This document shows, piece by piece, positions 1-9,564 of a stretch of 64,000 bases of DNA. The notes below the pieces were generated by a model, which saw nothing but the letters and a program-made list of their open reading frames with translations, did not search any database and was not told the origin of the DNA. A program made the translations under genes and the position numbers. Source of the stretch: Bryobacterales bacterium (lineage in GTDB: Bacteria > Acidobacteriota > Terriglobia > Bryobacterales > UBA6623); contig JAJDZN010000031.1 in assembly GCA_022824585.1 (NCBI GenBank), forward strand, positions 1 to 64,000, written 5' to 3'. How positions within the stretch are numbered: position 1 is the first letter of the stretch; each line of letters begins with the position of its first letter.

Positions 1-1321
1 CGCCCCACCAGTTGATGCAGAGCTTGTCGGGGTGCTCCAGCTTCGCACCCATCGCCAGCCCGAGACCGTAGCCCAACTGCGTCGTCTTGCCCCAGCCGAT
101 ATAGCTCAGCGGCTCGACGCTCTGCCAGAACGGAGTCAGCTGGTCCCGCGGGCTGCCCGCGTCGTGGGTGATGATCGTGTTGTTGATATCGACAGTCGCG
201 CCGAGATCCCGGATCACCCTGTAGGGGTTGATCGGGGCATCGGGGCAGTCGAGCTTGGCGCTCCAGCGGGACCGCCACGCGGCATGCTGGGCGGCGATCT
301 CGGCACTCAGCGCAGCGGCACGGCCCCGCGGCTGGGCAAGCCGTTCGCGGACCTCCTTCAACAACGCTGCCAGCGTGAGCCGCGAGTCGCCGACCAAGCC
401 GAGGTCGATCGGCACGTCCTTGTGCAGGTCGGCTGTGTCGATGGTGGCTTGGATCACGCTTGCCTGGCCCAGGTACTTCGGCCATGGGACGCCGAAGCCA
501 GTCTGGGTGAAGCTTGCTCCGATGCCGAAAATGACATCCGCCTTGGACAAGAAGGCGTCGAGCTCGGCGGAATAGGCCCTGCCCCCGGATTGGAGCGAAA
601 GCGGATGCGTCTCGGGGAAGGCGCTCTTGCCCTCGATGCTGGTCGTAACCGGGGCCTCGAGCAGTTCGGCGAGCGCGCGCAGCTCGGGCCACGCTTTGCC
701 GTAATGCACACCCTGACCCGCATAGATCACGGGCAGCTCGGCTTCGACGAGGATCTTCGCCGCCTCGCGCACGGCCGCCGGGTCTGGAGCGCTGAGCGTT
801 CGGATCGACGGACGGTAGTTGAGTTCTCCGGGGAATTCCTCGTTGAACAGGTCCCACGGCACTTCGACCATGCACGGACCGGGCCGCCCGTTCTTGGCTT
901 GGGTGAACGCGCGCCGGATGGCGTTCGGAACCTCTTGCGCGAGCGTGACCTGCTCGACCGACTTGGTGACGTTCTGGAAGTTCACCAGCGAGCTGAAGTT
1001 GGGCTGGACATTCGTCCGTGCCCGCGGGTAGCCTGCCGGGATCACGACCATCGGAACGGATTCGCTGTAGGCTTGGGCCACCCCGCCGAAGGAGTTCTCG
1101 ACGCCCGGGCCGTGCTGCATCGCGAATACGCCCACCTTTCCGGCCGAGCTCAGCCGGCCCGCGGCGTCCGCCATGTGCAGGCCGGTGCGCTCTTGGCGCA
1201 CGATCACGGTGCGGATGTCCTCTTCCGCACAGGCCTCTACGACGGGGTTGACCGGGTAGGCGATGAGGCGATCGACGCCTTCCTGCCCCAGCATCTTGGC
1301 GATGGCGCGCGATACCTTCAC
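1..1321 (-). CDS. Thiamine-pyrophosphate-requiring enzyme (acetolactate synthase / benzoylformate decarboxylase-like), 3' end beyond window
   Basis: Reverse strand from GTG at 1321 reads VKVSRAIAKMLGQEGVDRLIAYPVNPVVEACAEEDIRTVIVRQERTGLHMADAAGRLSSAGKVGVFAMQHGPGVENSFGGVAQA, a typical TPP-enzyme N-terminus. Absent from the ORF track, which lists only antisense ORFs here. Confidence 0.8.
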   Translation of the reverse strand, partial: MKVSRAIAKMLGQEGVDRLIAYPVNPVVEACAEEDIRTVIVRQERTGLHMADAAGRLSSAGKVGVFAMQHGPGVENSFGGVAQAYSESVPMVVIPAGYPRARTNVQPNFSSLVNFQNVTKSVEQVTLAQEVPNAIRRAFTQAKNGRPGPCMVEVPWDLFNEEFPGELNYRPSIRTLSAPDPAAVREAAKILVEAELPVIYAGQGVHYGKAWPELRALAELLEAPVTTSIEGKSAFPETHPLSLQSGGRAYSAELDAFLSKADVIFGIGASFTQTGFGVPWPKYLGQASVIQATIDTADLHKDVPIDLGLVGDSRLTLAALLKEVRERLAQPRGRAAALSAEIAAQHAAWRSRWSAKLDCPDAPINPYRVIRDLGATVDINNTIITHDAGSPRDQLTPFWQSVEPLSYIGWGKTTQLGYGLGLAMGAKLEHPDKLCINWWG

Positions 1322-1583
1322 CTGACGCCCCTCCGCTGACGGCTAGATCCTGTGCGATGACAGCTGCGATCCATGCACTTGATTAGAGCACTTAGCATCG
1401 ATGCTCTGCCTAGAGATCCCCGCAGTATGAAAGGCGGACTGCACCGCGTTCGAAGCCTTGGCAGCATGGCATGGGGCTTAGTCCTCACTGGCCGGAGCGA
1501 CGGCTCGGCGGGCGGCGCTCGGCCTCCAACCTACTGCGCGATCGGCTATCATAGGGCATCGCCAGCCCGGCTAGGAGTTTGCA

Positions 1584-2582
1584 ATGTCGCTTGACGCTAC
1601 GCGCCGCTCGTTCTTCCAAGGCATGTTCGGCAGTGCCGCCGCTGTTGCCATGGCACAGCAGGCGTTGGCGCAGCAGGACAGCGCGAACGGCCTGCCCACC
1701 CGCCGTCTGGGCCGGACCGACGAGCAGGTCTCGATCCTGTGTCTCGGCGGCTGGCATATCGGCGCTGTAGAAGACAAGAACGAGGCCATCCGGATCATGG
1801 ATGCCGCGATCGACGAGGGCATGACCTTCTTCGACAACGCGTGGGACTACCACGATGGCGGTTCCGAAGAGATCATGGGCCGTGCGCTGTCGCGCCAGGG
1901 CAAGCGCGACAAGGTCTTTCTCATGACCAAGAACTGCGAGCGCGATTACGAAGGTTCCATGCGCAACTTGGATGACAGCCTGCGACGGATGCGTACCGAC
2001 CGGATCGACCTGTGGCAGTTTCACGAGATGGTCTACGACTCGGATCCCGACTGGGTCTTTGACAAGGGCGGCCTCAAGGCTGCGCTCGAGGCGCAGAAGG
2101 CCGGCAAGGTGCGCTACATCGGCTTCACCGGCCACAAGGACCCGAGCATCCACCTCAAGATGCTCAACAAGCCCTATGACTGGGCTACGGCGCAGATGCC
2201 CATCAACGTGATGGACGCGCACTACCGCAGCTTCCAGAAGGAGGTCGTGCCGGTGTGCCTGGCCCGAGATGTCGGTGTGATCGGAATGAAGAGCTTTGCC
2301 GGCGGTGACATCCCCGCCAACACGTCGGCCACCTACGAGGAGTGTCGGCGGTACGCCCTGAGCCTGCCGGTAGCCACCCTAGTGGTCGGGATTCGCTCCA
2401 TGGACGAGCTCATGGCCGACATCAAGATCGGACGCGGCTTCAAGCCCATGGCCGATGACCAGAAGGCGGTCCTGCTGTCCAAGGTTGCCGATCAGGCCGG
2501 GGACGGACGCTACGAGCGGTTCAAGTCCACGCAGCGCTTCGACGGTCCCCACCATCGCAAGCAGCACGGGTTCGCAGTCTAG
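1584..2582 (+). CDS. Aldo/keto reductase family protein with Tat-type signal
   Basis: 332 aa; N-term TRRSFFQGMFGSAAAVAMAQQALAQQ; AKR motifs GLPTRRLGRTDEQVSILCLGGWHIG, FFDNAWDYHDGGSEEIMGRAL, VRYIGFTGHKDP. Confidence 0.9.
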   Translation: MSLDATRRSFFQGMFGSAAAVAMAQQALAQQDSANGLPTRRLGRTDEQVSILCLGGWHIGAVEDKNEAIRIMDAAIDEGMTFFDNAWDYHDGGSEEIMGRALSRQGKRDKVFLMTKNCERDYEGSMRNLDDSLRRMRTDRIDLWQFHEMVYDSDPDWVFDKGGLKAALEAQKAGKVRYIGFTGHKDPSIHLKMLNKPYDWATAQMPINVMDAHYRSFQKEVVPVCLARDVGVIGMKSFAGGDIPANTSATYEECRRYALSLPVATLVVGIRSMDELMADIKIGRGFKPMADDQKAVLLSKVADQAGDGRYERFKSTQRFDGPHHRKQHGFAV

Positions 2583-2589
2583 TCCTACC

Positions 2590-2650
2590 CCCCGGCGACC
2601 TCGCAGTGGCAGCGCTACCAGCGCATTCGTGTCAGGTGCCCACTGACGGT
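2590..2650 (-). pseudogene. Possible remnant of a VapC/PIN toxin N-terminus
   Basis: Just downstream of the antitoxin stop the minus strand reads ..QWAPDTNALVALPLRG.., matching the PIN-domain start pattern xxDTNxLVAL, then runs into the aldo/keto reductase 3' end. Confidence 0.3.
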
Positions 2651-2658
2651 CGGAGCCC

Positions 2659-2904
2659 TCACGCGATGCCGTTCTCGTCGAGAGCCTTCTGGACCCGTGA
2701 GGCAGGTATCAGCGGTGTGCCTGGTGGTACGTCGAACGAGGGGAAACGAGATTCCTTCCCCGTTTCGCACATCCGTCGCGTATCGGATCGAAGCGCGTGG
2801 CGGGCCATCTCGGAAAGTACGGCACCGAGGCTCTTGCCCGTCGCCCTAGATTGGCGCAGTGCCTCCCCATAGATGTCGTCATCCAAGGTCACAGTCGTCC
2901 TCAC
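2659..2904 (-). CDS. VapB/CopG-like ribbon-helix-helix antitoxin
   Basis: GTG start at 2904; 81 aa VRTTVTLDDDIYGEALRQSRATGKSLGAVLSEMARHALRS...RFPSFDVPPGTPLIPASRVQKALDENGIA. The 298-aa ORF in the track is an upstream over-extension. Confidence 0.75.
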   Translation of the reverse strand: MRTTVTLDDDIYGEALRQSRATGKSLGAVLSEMARHALRSDTRRMCETGKESRFPSFDVPPGTPLIPASRVQKALDENGIA

Positions 2905-3276
2905 GGGAACCACGATACAGTGGCGCAGGTGCATGGTCAATGGTTCTCGCATTCCCGCACCGCGGGATTGGTAGCGGGCGAAGACACGTGTTCTGCTCTC
3001 CCCTGTACGTCCCGCTCTCGTGGAACGACTCCCCGGCCAGCTGGCCTCTGGGCACTCTCTCCCGCGGGTACGAATCCTCGCCGTAAGCCGCCTCGTGGCG
3101 TCGGACCCGGACGTCTGCAAGCAGTAGCGACTCTCGCCGGCGTCTCGGGAGCCGCTTCGACCGGGTCCGCCACAGGTGCCCGGGAAGCGCCGCATGCCAA
3201 GCGGAAACTCGGAATCCCGCCCGTAGCAGGCGGCTCCTCGACAATCGGGCCCGGCCTCAGTACCATCAACGTCTTG

Positions 3277-4914
3277 ATGCGACGCGTTCAAAGACTCGCC
3301 ACCCTCTCCTGCGCCATCGCGTGTATGGCCGGCGTGCCGGAGGCTCGCGGCAAGCCCAACATCGTGATCATCATGGCCGACGACATGGGCTTCTCGGACA
3401 TCGGCTGCTACGGCGGGGAGATCCGCACGCCAAACGTGGACCGCCTGGCGGAGAACGGACTCCGCTTCACGCAGTTCTACAACGCTGCACGCTGCTGCCC
3501 GACGCGCGCATCGCTCCTCACCGGGCTGTACGCGCACCAGACCGGGATCGGTCACATGACGAGCGAGAACGAGCTACTGCGCTTCGACCTCGGCTATCCG
3601 GGATACCGCGGGTACCTCAACAGAAGCTGCGTGACAATCGCCGAGGCACTGAAGCCGGCTGGCTACAAGACGCTGATGTCCGGCAAGTGGCACGTAGGCA
3701 CGTTCGAGGGGATGTGGCCCGTGGACCGCGGCTTCGACGACTTCTACGGACTCATCCGGGGGGCCTCGAACTTCTTCCGGCCGGCTCCGCGGAAGCTGTT
3801 GGTCCGCAACCGGGAACGCGTGATCCCGGGCGAGGACTACTACACGACCGACGCATTCACCGAGCACTCCATACAGTTCGTTCGGGAGGCGGAGCGGAAC
3901 GACGACCAGCCCTTCTTCCTGTACCTCTCCTACACGGCACCGCACTGGCCGCTGCACGCATGGCCGGAAGATGTCCAGAAGTACCGCGGCAAGTACATGA
4001 TCGGCTGGGACAGGGTCCGCGAGGCCAGGCTCCAGCGCATGCGGTTGATGGGGATCATCGACGACGGCTGGAAGATGACTGTCCGGGATGCCGTGGCGTG
4101 GGAAACCCTCACTCGCGGCAAGAAGGACGAAATGGACCTGCGAATGGCGATCTACGCCGCCCAGGTTGATCGGATGGATCAGAACATCGGCAAGCTACTC
4201 GAGGCCTTGAAGGATTTCGGCGAGCTGGATGACACGCTGGTGTTCTTCCTGTCGGACAACGGCGGCTGCGCCGAGGGGGGCATGCTCGGCCGCGGCCCGC
4301 TCGAGATCCTGACCACCAAGGAAGGCTACAGCCAGTCCTACGGGCAGGCCTGGGCTAACGCCTCCAACACGCCCTTCCGCACGTACAAGCACTGGGTGCA
4401 CGAAGGGGGCATCGCGTCGCCCCTAGTGGTGCACTGGCCCGCGGGGGTGTCCGCGAAGGGCGAATTGCGGGAAGAGCCAACGCACCTGATCGACCTGATG
4501 GCAACGGCCTTGGATGTGGCGAAGGCGGAGTACCCGACTGAATTCGCCGGGAACCGGATCGCGCCGCTCGAGGGCGTCTCCATGGTCCCTGCCTTCGCGG
4601 GTATGCCGCTCGACCGGGAGGCGCTGTACTGGGAGCACGAGGGCAATCGCGCAGTCCGACTCGGCAAGTGGAAGCTCGTCGCGGAGAACCGCGGACCTTG
4701 GGAACTCTACGACATGGACGCAGACCGGACCGAGACCGAGGACGTCATGGCGGCTCACCCGGAGACCGGTCGGCGGATGATCGAGATGTATACGGAGTGG
4801 GCCAAGGACAGGAACGTTCTGCCCGGACGTCCAAGCCGCAAGCCCGGGTACGAGCCGGTCCCGCTTCCTTACCCCGAAACCGCGGAATACGACGCGCCGG
4901 TCACGTCGCCCTGA
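3277..4914 (+). CDS. Arylsulfatase (type I sulfatase)
   Basis: Start MRRVQRLATLSCAIACMAGVPEARG (signal peptide); KPNIVIIMADDMGFSDIGCYGGEIRTPNVDRLA; FGly motif CCPTRASLLTG; GKWHVG. Confidence 0.93.
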   Translation: MRRVQRLATLSCAIACMAGVPEARGKPNIVIIMADDMGFSDIGCYGGEIRTPNVDRLAENGLRFTQFYNAARCCPTRASLLTGLYAHQTGIGHMTSENELLRFDLGYPGYRGYLNRSCVTIAEALKPAGYKTLMSGKWHVGTFEGMWPVDRGFDDFYGLIRGASNFFRPAPRKLLVRNRERVIPGEDYYTTDAFTEHSIQFVREAERNDDQPFFLYLSYTAPHWPLHAWPEDVQKYRGKYMIGWDRVREARLQRMRLMGIIDDGWKMTVRDAVAWETLTRGKKDEMDLRMAIYAAQVDRMDQNIGKLLEALKDFGELDDTLVFFLSDNGGCAEGGMLGRGPLEILTTKEGYSQSYGQAWANASNTPFRTYKHWVHEGGIASPLVVHWPAGVSAKGELREEPTHLIDLMATALDVAKAEYPTEFAGNRIAPLEGVSMVPAFAGMPLDREALYWEHEGNRAVRLGKWKLVAENRGPWELYDMDADRTETEDVMAAHPETGRRMIEMYTEWAKDRNVLPGRPSRKPGYEPVPLPYPETAEYDAPVTSP

Positions 4915-4986
4915 GGGCGTGGCCGACCCATCAGGCTTCCGCCGCGAGGCCCTGCGCACGCGAATGCCGCGTCCGTGTGGGTCCAC

Positions 4987-7932
4987 TCACTCGGCAGTGA
5001 CCCAGATCGGCGAACTCCACGCGACTTGGCGATCTCGGTCCGACTGCCTGACCCGCACGTAGTAGAAGTCCGCTTCCTCGCCCGGCTTGCCCTTGTCCTG
5101 GTATTCGAAATCGGCTGTCTTGGTGCCCGGGGTCTGCCGGTAGACGCGCTGGTTGTTCTTCACGATCTCGATTTCCGCGAGCTTGTCGGTTCCCTCGACG
5201 TGCACGCGGAACGTGGGCGTGCCGGCGATTGCGACCTCTTCGCCCATCAGGTAGTCTCGACCACCCTCCGCAAGCCGGAAATCCACGATGATGTTGTCGG
5301 TCGCGCCGTATGTGTGCCTGGCCCGGATGGCGTCGACCAATCCGGTACGCGAGTTCTCCTCGGCCAGCAGCATCGAATACGACGTGTGCACGGCTAGGTG
5401 GTCGGAGCTGGCCTGCACTCCCAGCCGGTAGCCCTTGGCCCAAGCCACCGATACCATGCCGTCGGGGCGGTAGCCGCCGAACTGCTTCTTCTTCTCGTCA
5501 GTCGGGGCGGAGCGCCAGCAACCCTCGCATTCGTAGCTGTTGCGGTCGCTCTGGTAGATCTCGACGATCGGCTCGACCTCGGGGTCGTAGTCGGCCCAGT
5601 CGGTGCCCATGTCCGTGCCGGACGTGTGCGCCATGGCGATTCCCTTGTACTTGCGCAGGTATGCGAAGAAGCGCTCGGGTCCTTGGCGGGCATAGTTGGT
5701 CGGCAACGACCACTCGTAGTGCTGGTAATCGAGAATCGGAGCGCCCCGGTACGGGAAGACCACGTTGCGGTGACCGTTGGGATACTTGATCGAGCGCTCG
5801 TACGCGTACAGCGGAACGAATGCCGAGCCGACGCGGAAGATGTCGACGTACTTCTGGCTGCGGAACCAGTCGTATTCGTCCGCCACGCCGAAGTTGTGCT
5901 CGGTGATGGCGAGGAAATCCAGCGCGGCCGGATCGATCGCGTAGCGGTAAGTGTCCTCGGTCGATCCGTCGTTGTAGCCGTCCCAAGAGATCTCCGTGTG
6001 GCGGTGCATGTCGCCGCGGTAGATCTTGTAGCGCTTGCCGCCGACATCGTAGACATAGCTGCGGATGCGCGCCACGTCCTGCTCGTCGTTGGGATGCACG
6101 GGTTCGCTGGCGGCCATTTCGCGGCGCGGCCGGTTGGGCGGCTGCCTCGCTGCCTGTACGGGAGGCAGGGTCAGGCTTGTCAGGCGATGGGACCGCGCCA
6201 CGCCCGGCAGGAATGGAAGCCGCGTGGCGAACACGTCGAGCATCACGTTGACGAAATCGCGGAAACTGCGTCGGTCAGTGGGATAGGCAGCGATCAGGCG
6301 GCCCCCTGAGTCTGCTTCGACTTCGAGGCGCATGTCCGTGCGCCCGGTGGAATATGGCAGCAGCATCATCCGGGACCATTTGTCGCCGTCGTAGTAGGAG
6401 GCGTAGATCTCCCACAGCGCATGGTGCGATGGCGTGCGCCAGTAGACGTTGTGCTGCATGGGGCGCCGGTGGCGGAAGAAGACCCAAACGCGGTTGGAGC
6501 CGTCAACGGCCACTTGCGGGTACTCGTAGAAGTTGTTCCCTGGCCCCGGATCTGGCAGCGAGGATTCCAGGCTTGTCACCGGTGCCAGAAGCTGGCCCCG
6601 GTCGTAGACCGCCATTCGGATGTTGCGGGAGCTGTACAGCCCGGTTGCGTTGGCTTGGATATCGAACGGGTAGCCCCAGTCCTTGCCCCAGTTGATGCCT
6701 GACTCGTGCCAAGCCATCCAGATCCGATCCTGCCGGTCGGCCGCCAGCGTGACGTATGCCTCGAAGCGCCCGGTCCGAGCCACCGGGCGCGGCGCGTCCC
6801 ATTCGTCCCCGGCCTTGCGCGCAAGGTAGACGTCATATCCGGTGGACTCGCTGTACTGGTCCCAGGCCACGTAGACGGTGCCGTTGCTGTCGGTGGCGAT
6901 CGATGGTTCCCAGCAATTTCCAGACGAGGAGGAGCTGACGCGCGAGGCAGCGCTCCAACCGCTGGATGGGTCGTAGCTGCGGTGGAAGATGCCAAAGCGG
7001 TCGCTGCGGGCACCCTGCCAGATGAGATGGATCGTGCCGTCCGGGTCCCGCACCGCTTGGTGGTGGATATCTGGCTGGGCGGCGGTCGTCAAGCGCTCGA
7101 TCGAGCCCCAACCCTCGCCGTCGAAAGCCCGGGCGTAGAGATCCCAGTTGCCTTCGACCTGCTCGGACCACACGATCCAGATCTTGCCTTCGGCGTCCTC
7201 CGCTACCGCGGTGCGATAGACATCCCCGTTCGCAGGGCTGACAGCGTGCGGCCCGCCGGCAGACCCGGTCTGGCCGGGCAGGATCCTGTCAGCGAACACC
7301 CGGTCCGCGCCGTTTGCAAATCCGCTGTAGGCGACCCACACCGAGTCATCCGAAGTGACCTCAAGCGATGCGAAATCGTTGTCCGTCAAGCGCTGGTCCG
7401 CTGGGCCCCGGTCACCGCGGCCGAGCAAGATCCCGATGGGCATCCGCGATACGGATGCTCTCCCGTCCAAGAAGCTTACCGGGCTAGAAGTCGGCAGGTC
7501 TCCGACTCTCACGCTGAAGTCGCCCTGCTCTGTGCTGAATTCCACCTCGGTGGCAGACGAGCCGCGCAGGTACACGTAAAACCTAGGCGTGAGATATGTA
7601 TCCGCCGGCAGGTCCACGAGGATGTCCTCGTCGTGATTCCGGCGGTCGAACGGAAACGCCGGCCGCGTCGCCAGCTCCCATCTCCGCGGCGGGTGGATCA
7701 CGTCGCCGAGCCCCATCTCGTAACCGATCAATTCGACCAACTCCCCGTTGCTTACCTGCAGGTCGCCGTCCCAGCCGGTCTCCGATTTGTCGCCGATGCC
7801 AAAGGTCACCAAGAGCGCATGGTCGGCGTCGACCGGCGGATTGCGGAGGGTCGTCTGCGTAGAAGATTGAGCCCACAGGGCGGTGGCGAGCGCCAGAGAA
7901 ATGGCGAAGATGTGGGCGAAACGAGCGGTCAT
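4987..7932 (-). CDS. Secreted protein with BNR/sialidase-like N-terminal repeats and C-terminal DUF3604 (PHP-like) domain
   Basis: 981 aa, signal peptide; repeated VWVAYSG/IWIVWSEQ/HLIWQGAR/VYVAWDQYSE blocks; C-term KIYRGDMHRHTEISWDGYNDGSTEDTYRYA...DFLAITEHNFG...MAHTSGTDMGTDWADYD. Confidence 0.8.
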   Translation of the reverse strand: MTARFAHIFAISLALATALWAQSSTQTTLRNPPVDADHALLVTFGIGDKSETGWDGDLQVSNGELVELIGYEMGLGDVIHPPRRWELATRPAFPFDRRNHDEDILVDLPADTYLTPRFYVYLRGSSATEVEFSTEQGDFSVRVGDLPTSSPVSFLDGRASVSRMPIGILLGRGDRGPADQRLTDNDFASLEVTSDDSVWVAYSGFANGADRVFADRILPGQTGSAGGPHAVSPANGDVYRTAVAEDAEGKIWIVWSEQVEGNWDLYARAFDGEGWGSIERLTTAAQPDIHHQAVRDPDGTIHLIWQGARSDRFGIFHRSYDPSSGWSAASRVSSSSSGNCWEPSIATDSNGTVYVAWDQYSESTGYDVYLARKAGDEWDAPRPVARTGRFEAYVTLAADRQDRIWMAWHESGINWGKDWGYPFDIQANATGLYSSRNIRMAVYDRGQLLAPVTSLESSLPDPGPGNNFYEYPQVAVDGSNRVWVFFRHRRPMQHNVYWRTPSHHALWEIYASYYDGDKWSRMMLLPYSTGRTDMRLEVEADSGGRLIAAYPTDRRSFRDFVNVMLDVFATRLPFLPGVARSHRLTSLTLPPVQAARQPPNRPRREMAASEPVHPNDEQDVARIRSYVYDVGGKRYKIYRGDMHRHTEISWDGYNDGSTEDTYRYAIDPAALDFLAITEHNFGVADEYDWFRSQKYVDIFRVGSAFVPLYAYERSIKYPNGHRNVVFPYRGAPILDYQHYEWSLPTNYARQGPERFFAYLRKYKGIAMAHTSGTDMGTDWADYDPEVEPIVEIYQSDRNSYECEGCWRSAPTDEKKKQFGGYRPDGMVSVAWAKGYRLGVQASSDHLAVHTSYSMLLAEENSRTGLVDAIRARHTYGATDNIIVDFRLAEGGRDYLMGEEVAIAGTPTFRVHVEGTDKLAEIEIVKNNQRVYRQTPGTKTADFEYQDKGKPGEEADFYYVRVRQSDRDRQVAWSSPIWVTAE

Positions 7933-8062
7933 GGCGGGCTCCGTGGAGTGTTACGAGAATACCAAGCGCGTGTTCGGCGGGGAACCCGGCTGCCGCCTCC
8001 AGCGCCGGGTGCGCCGATGGCCCGGCAAGGCGAAGGCTTTCAGCCGGGTTCGGGGTCCGAAC

Positions 8063-9037
8063 TTACTGGTCCGCCTTCTCCATTGCCCGCGCCCCGCCGA
8101 GGACTAGCTCTACGGCCATGTTGCCCTCGTGGCAGGCGTATTCATACATCACGTACCCGGGGTCGTTGGTCAGCGGCATGGCGATCTTCCACGGCGCTGT
8201 GTAGATCTCTGGATCCTCGATGGTGACCTCGTATTGGATCGTGTCCTCGCTCACCCGCGTGAATCGTTCGACGACCTTGAGCTTTTCCGACTGCGGGATA
8301 CCCTTGATCCGCCGCGACGCGGAATTGGACGCGATCCAGCCCTTGTCGGTATAGTTGCTGACCTCGACGACGAGAGTGTCGCCCTCCCAGCGGCCCCGCG
8401 AATCCCCCATCCAGAGACGGATCTCGTCGCCCACGTGGGCCTTGCCGTCCAGCGGGATAATCCGGGCGTCGTGGATCATCTCGTATAGGATCGCTACGTG
8501 GTCTGGAGTCTGCAGGATCCGGTAAGCGTTGTTGTAGCCGGCAGGAAACATCGAGCCGGGCACGCCACGTGAGATGCAGCGGTCCCAGACGCTCATATGC
8601 ACGTAGGAGTCGCCTTGGTGGGCGCGGTTGTAGTCTCGTCTGGCTTCCGCGGATGGGCGCGTGGGCACGCGGCCGTTGGGAGGATCCACCACCAGCGAAG
8701 TCTGGCGGCTCGAGAGGAACTTGTCACCCGAATCCAGCCAGACTTGGTTGTAGCCACCCACGCTGCCCGGCGGGGAAGTTCCGTCCGAGGCGGCTCGCCG
8801 CTTGGCGACACTGTCCTCGATCGACGTGGCTTCCTCGTCACTGAGGACGGTCTTGTCTGCTTGGTCGGCGGGGCGCTCGAACGGAGTGATGGTCTCGTTC
8901 GTCCACATCCCCTGAAGGTCGGGATGGCCCCAGGGCGTTCGTGGAAGGGTCCAGCCGCTGTCCTCCGCCGAGGCAAGCGGTGCAAGCAGGCAAATTCCCG
9001 CGATGAGAGCCGGCAGGGCGAATGCTCGATTGATCAT
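8063..9037 (-). CDS. Secreted hypothetical protein of the 'PRTPWGxPDLQGxW' family
   Basis: MINRAFALPALIAGICLLAPLASAEDSGWTLPRTPWGHPDLQGMWTNETITPFERP...SRGRWEGDTLVVEVSNYTDKG...YEYACHEGN. Confidence 0.8.
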   Translation of the reverse strand: MINRAFALPALIAGICLLAPLASAEDSGWTLPRTPWGHPDLQGMWTNETITPFERPADQADKTVLSDEEATSIEDSVAKRRAASDGTSPPGSVGGYNQVWLDSGDKFLSSRQTSLVVDPPNGRVPTRPSAEARRDYNRAHQGDSYVHMSVWDRCISRGVPGSMFPAGYNNAYRILQTPDHVAILYEMIHDARIIPLDGKAHVGDEIRLWMGDSRGRWEGDTLVVEVSNYTDKGWIASNSASRRIKGIPQSEKLKVVERFTRVSEDTIQYEVTIEDPEIYTAPWKIAMPLTNDPGYVMYEYACHEGNMAVELVLGGARAMEKADQ

Positions 9038-9130
9038 TTTGAGTCTCCTTCCGATGCGTTTGGTCTCAGCCGCTAGCTGCCACACGAGCCAAGGCTTCGA
9101 AGTCTCTGGTTCTTCGACCGCATTGTCGGG

Positions 9131-9550
9131 TTACCGCCGGTCGTCGTACGGTGCGCCTGTGCCTGACGATCCCGCAAACAACCGCGTCCCGTCCGGCAGC
9201 GTAACGTCGCGGCCGTTCGCCTTGTTCGTTCCGTCAATCGCGCGGTAGCCCTCCACCAGCACCTCCACTCCGGGCTTCACCGAATCCTTGCGCCAGCCCC
9301 TGCGCACCAATGCTCCGGGCGGGCCGGCCTCGATCATCCAATTCTCGGTCGCGCCTTCGTCCGTCGCCACCTCGATGTGCATCCAGGCGTGAGGGTTGAT
9401 CCACTCCATCTTGGTGATTTTGCCGCGCAGGCGGACGGGCTGTTCGGCGTCGAACTCCGAGGAGAAGGCGTGATGCGCCGCGAGCGGGCCGATTGCCAGC
9501 AACGCGGCCAGCCCGATTCCGGCCAGAGCAACGGCTGTCTTGCGTGTCAT
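9131..9550 (-). CDS. DUF6152-like secreted protein
   Basis: 139 aa MTRKTAVALAGIGLAALLAIGPLAAHHAFSSEFDAEQPVRLRGKITKMEWINPHAWMHIEV...; typical AHHAFSSEFD / W.NPH.W motifs. Confidence 0.8.
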   Translation of the reverse strand: MTRKTAVALAGIGLAALLAIGPLAAHHAFSSEFDAEQPVRLRGKITKMEWINPHAWMHIEVATDEGATENWMIEAGPPGALVRRGWRKDSVKPGVEVLVEGYRAIDGTNKANGRDVTLPDGTRLFAGSSGTGAPYDDRR

Positions 9551-9564
9551 TCCTTGTCTCCCCG

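Noticed and set aside
32-1339. 435-aa plus-strand ORF
   Set aside because: Antisense shadow of the TPP enzyme; Arg/Asp/His/Leu-rich translation without domain motifs.
6706-8226. 506-aa plus-strand ORF
   Set aside because: Antisense to the DUF3604/BNR gene; high-GC shadow ORF.
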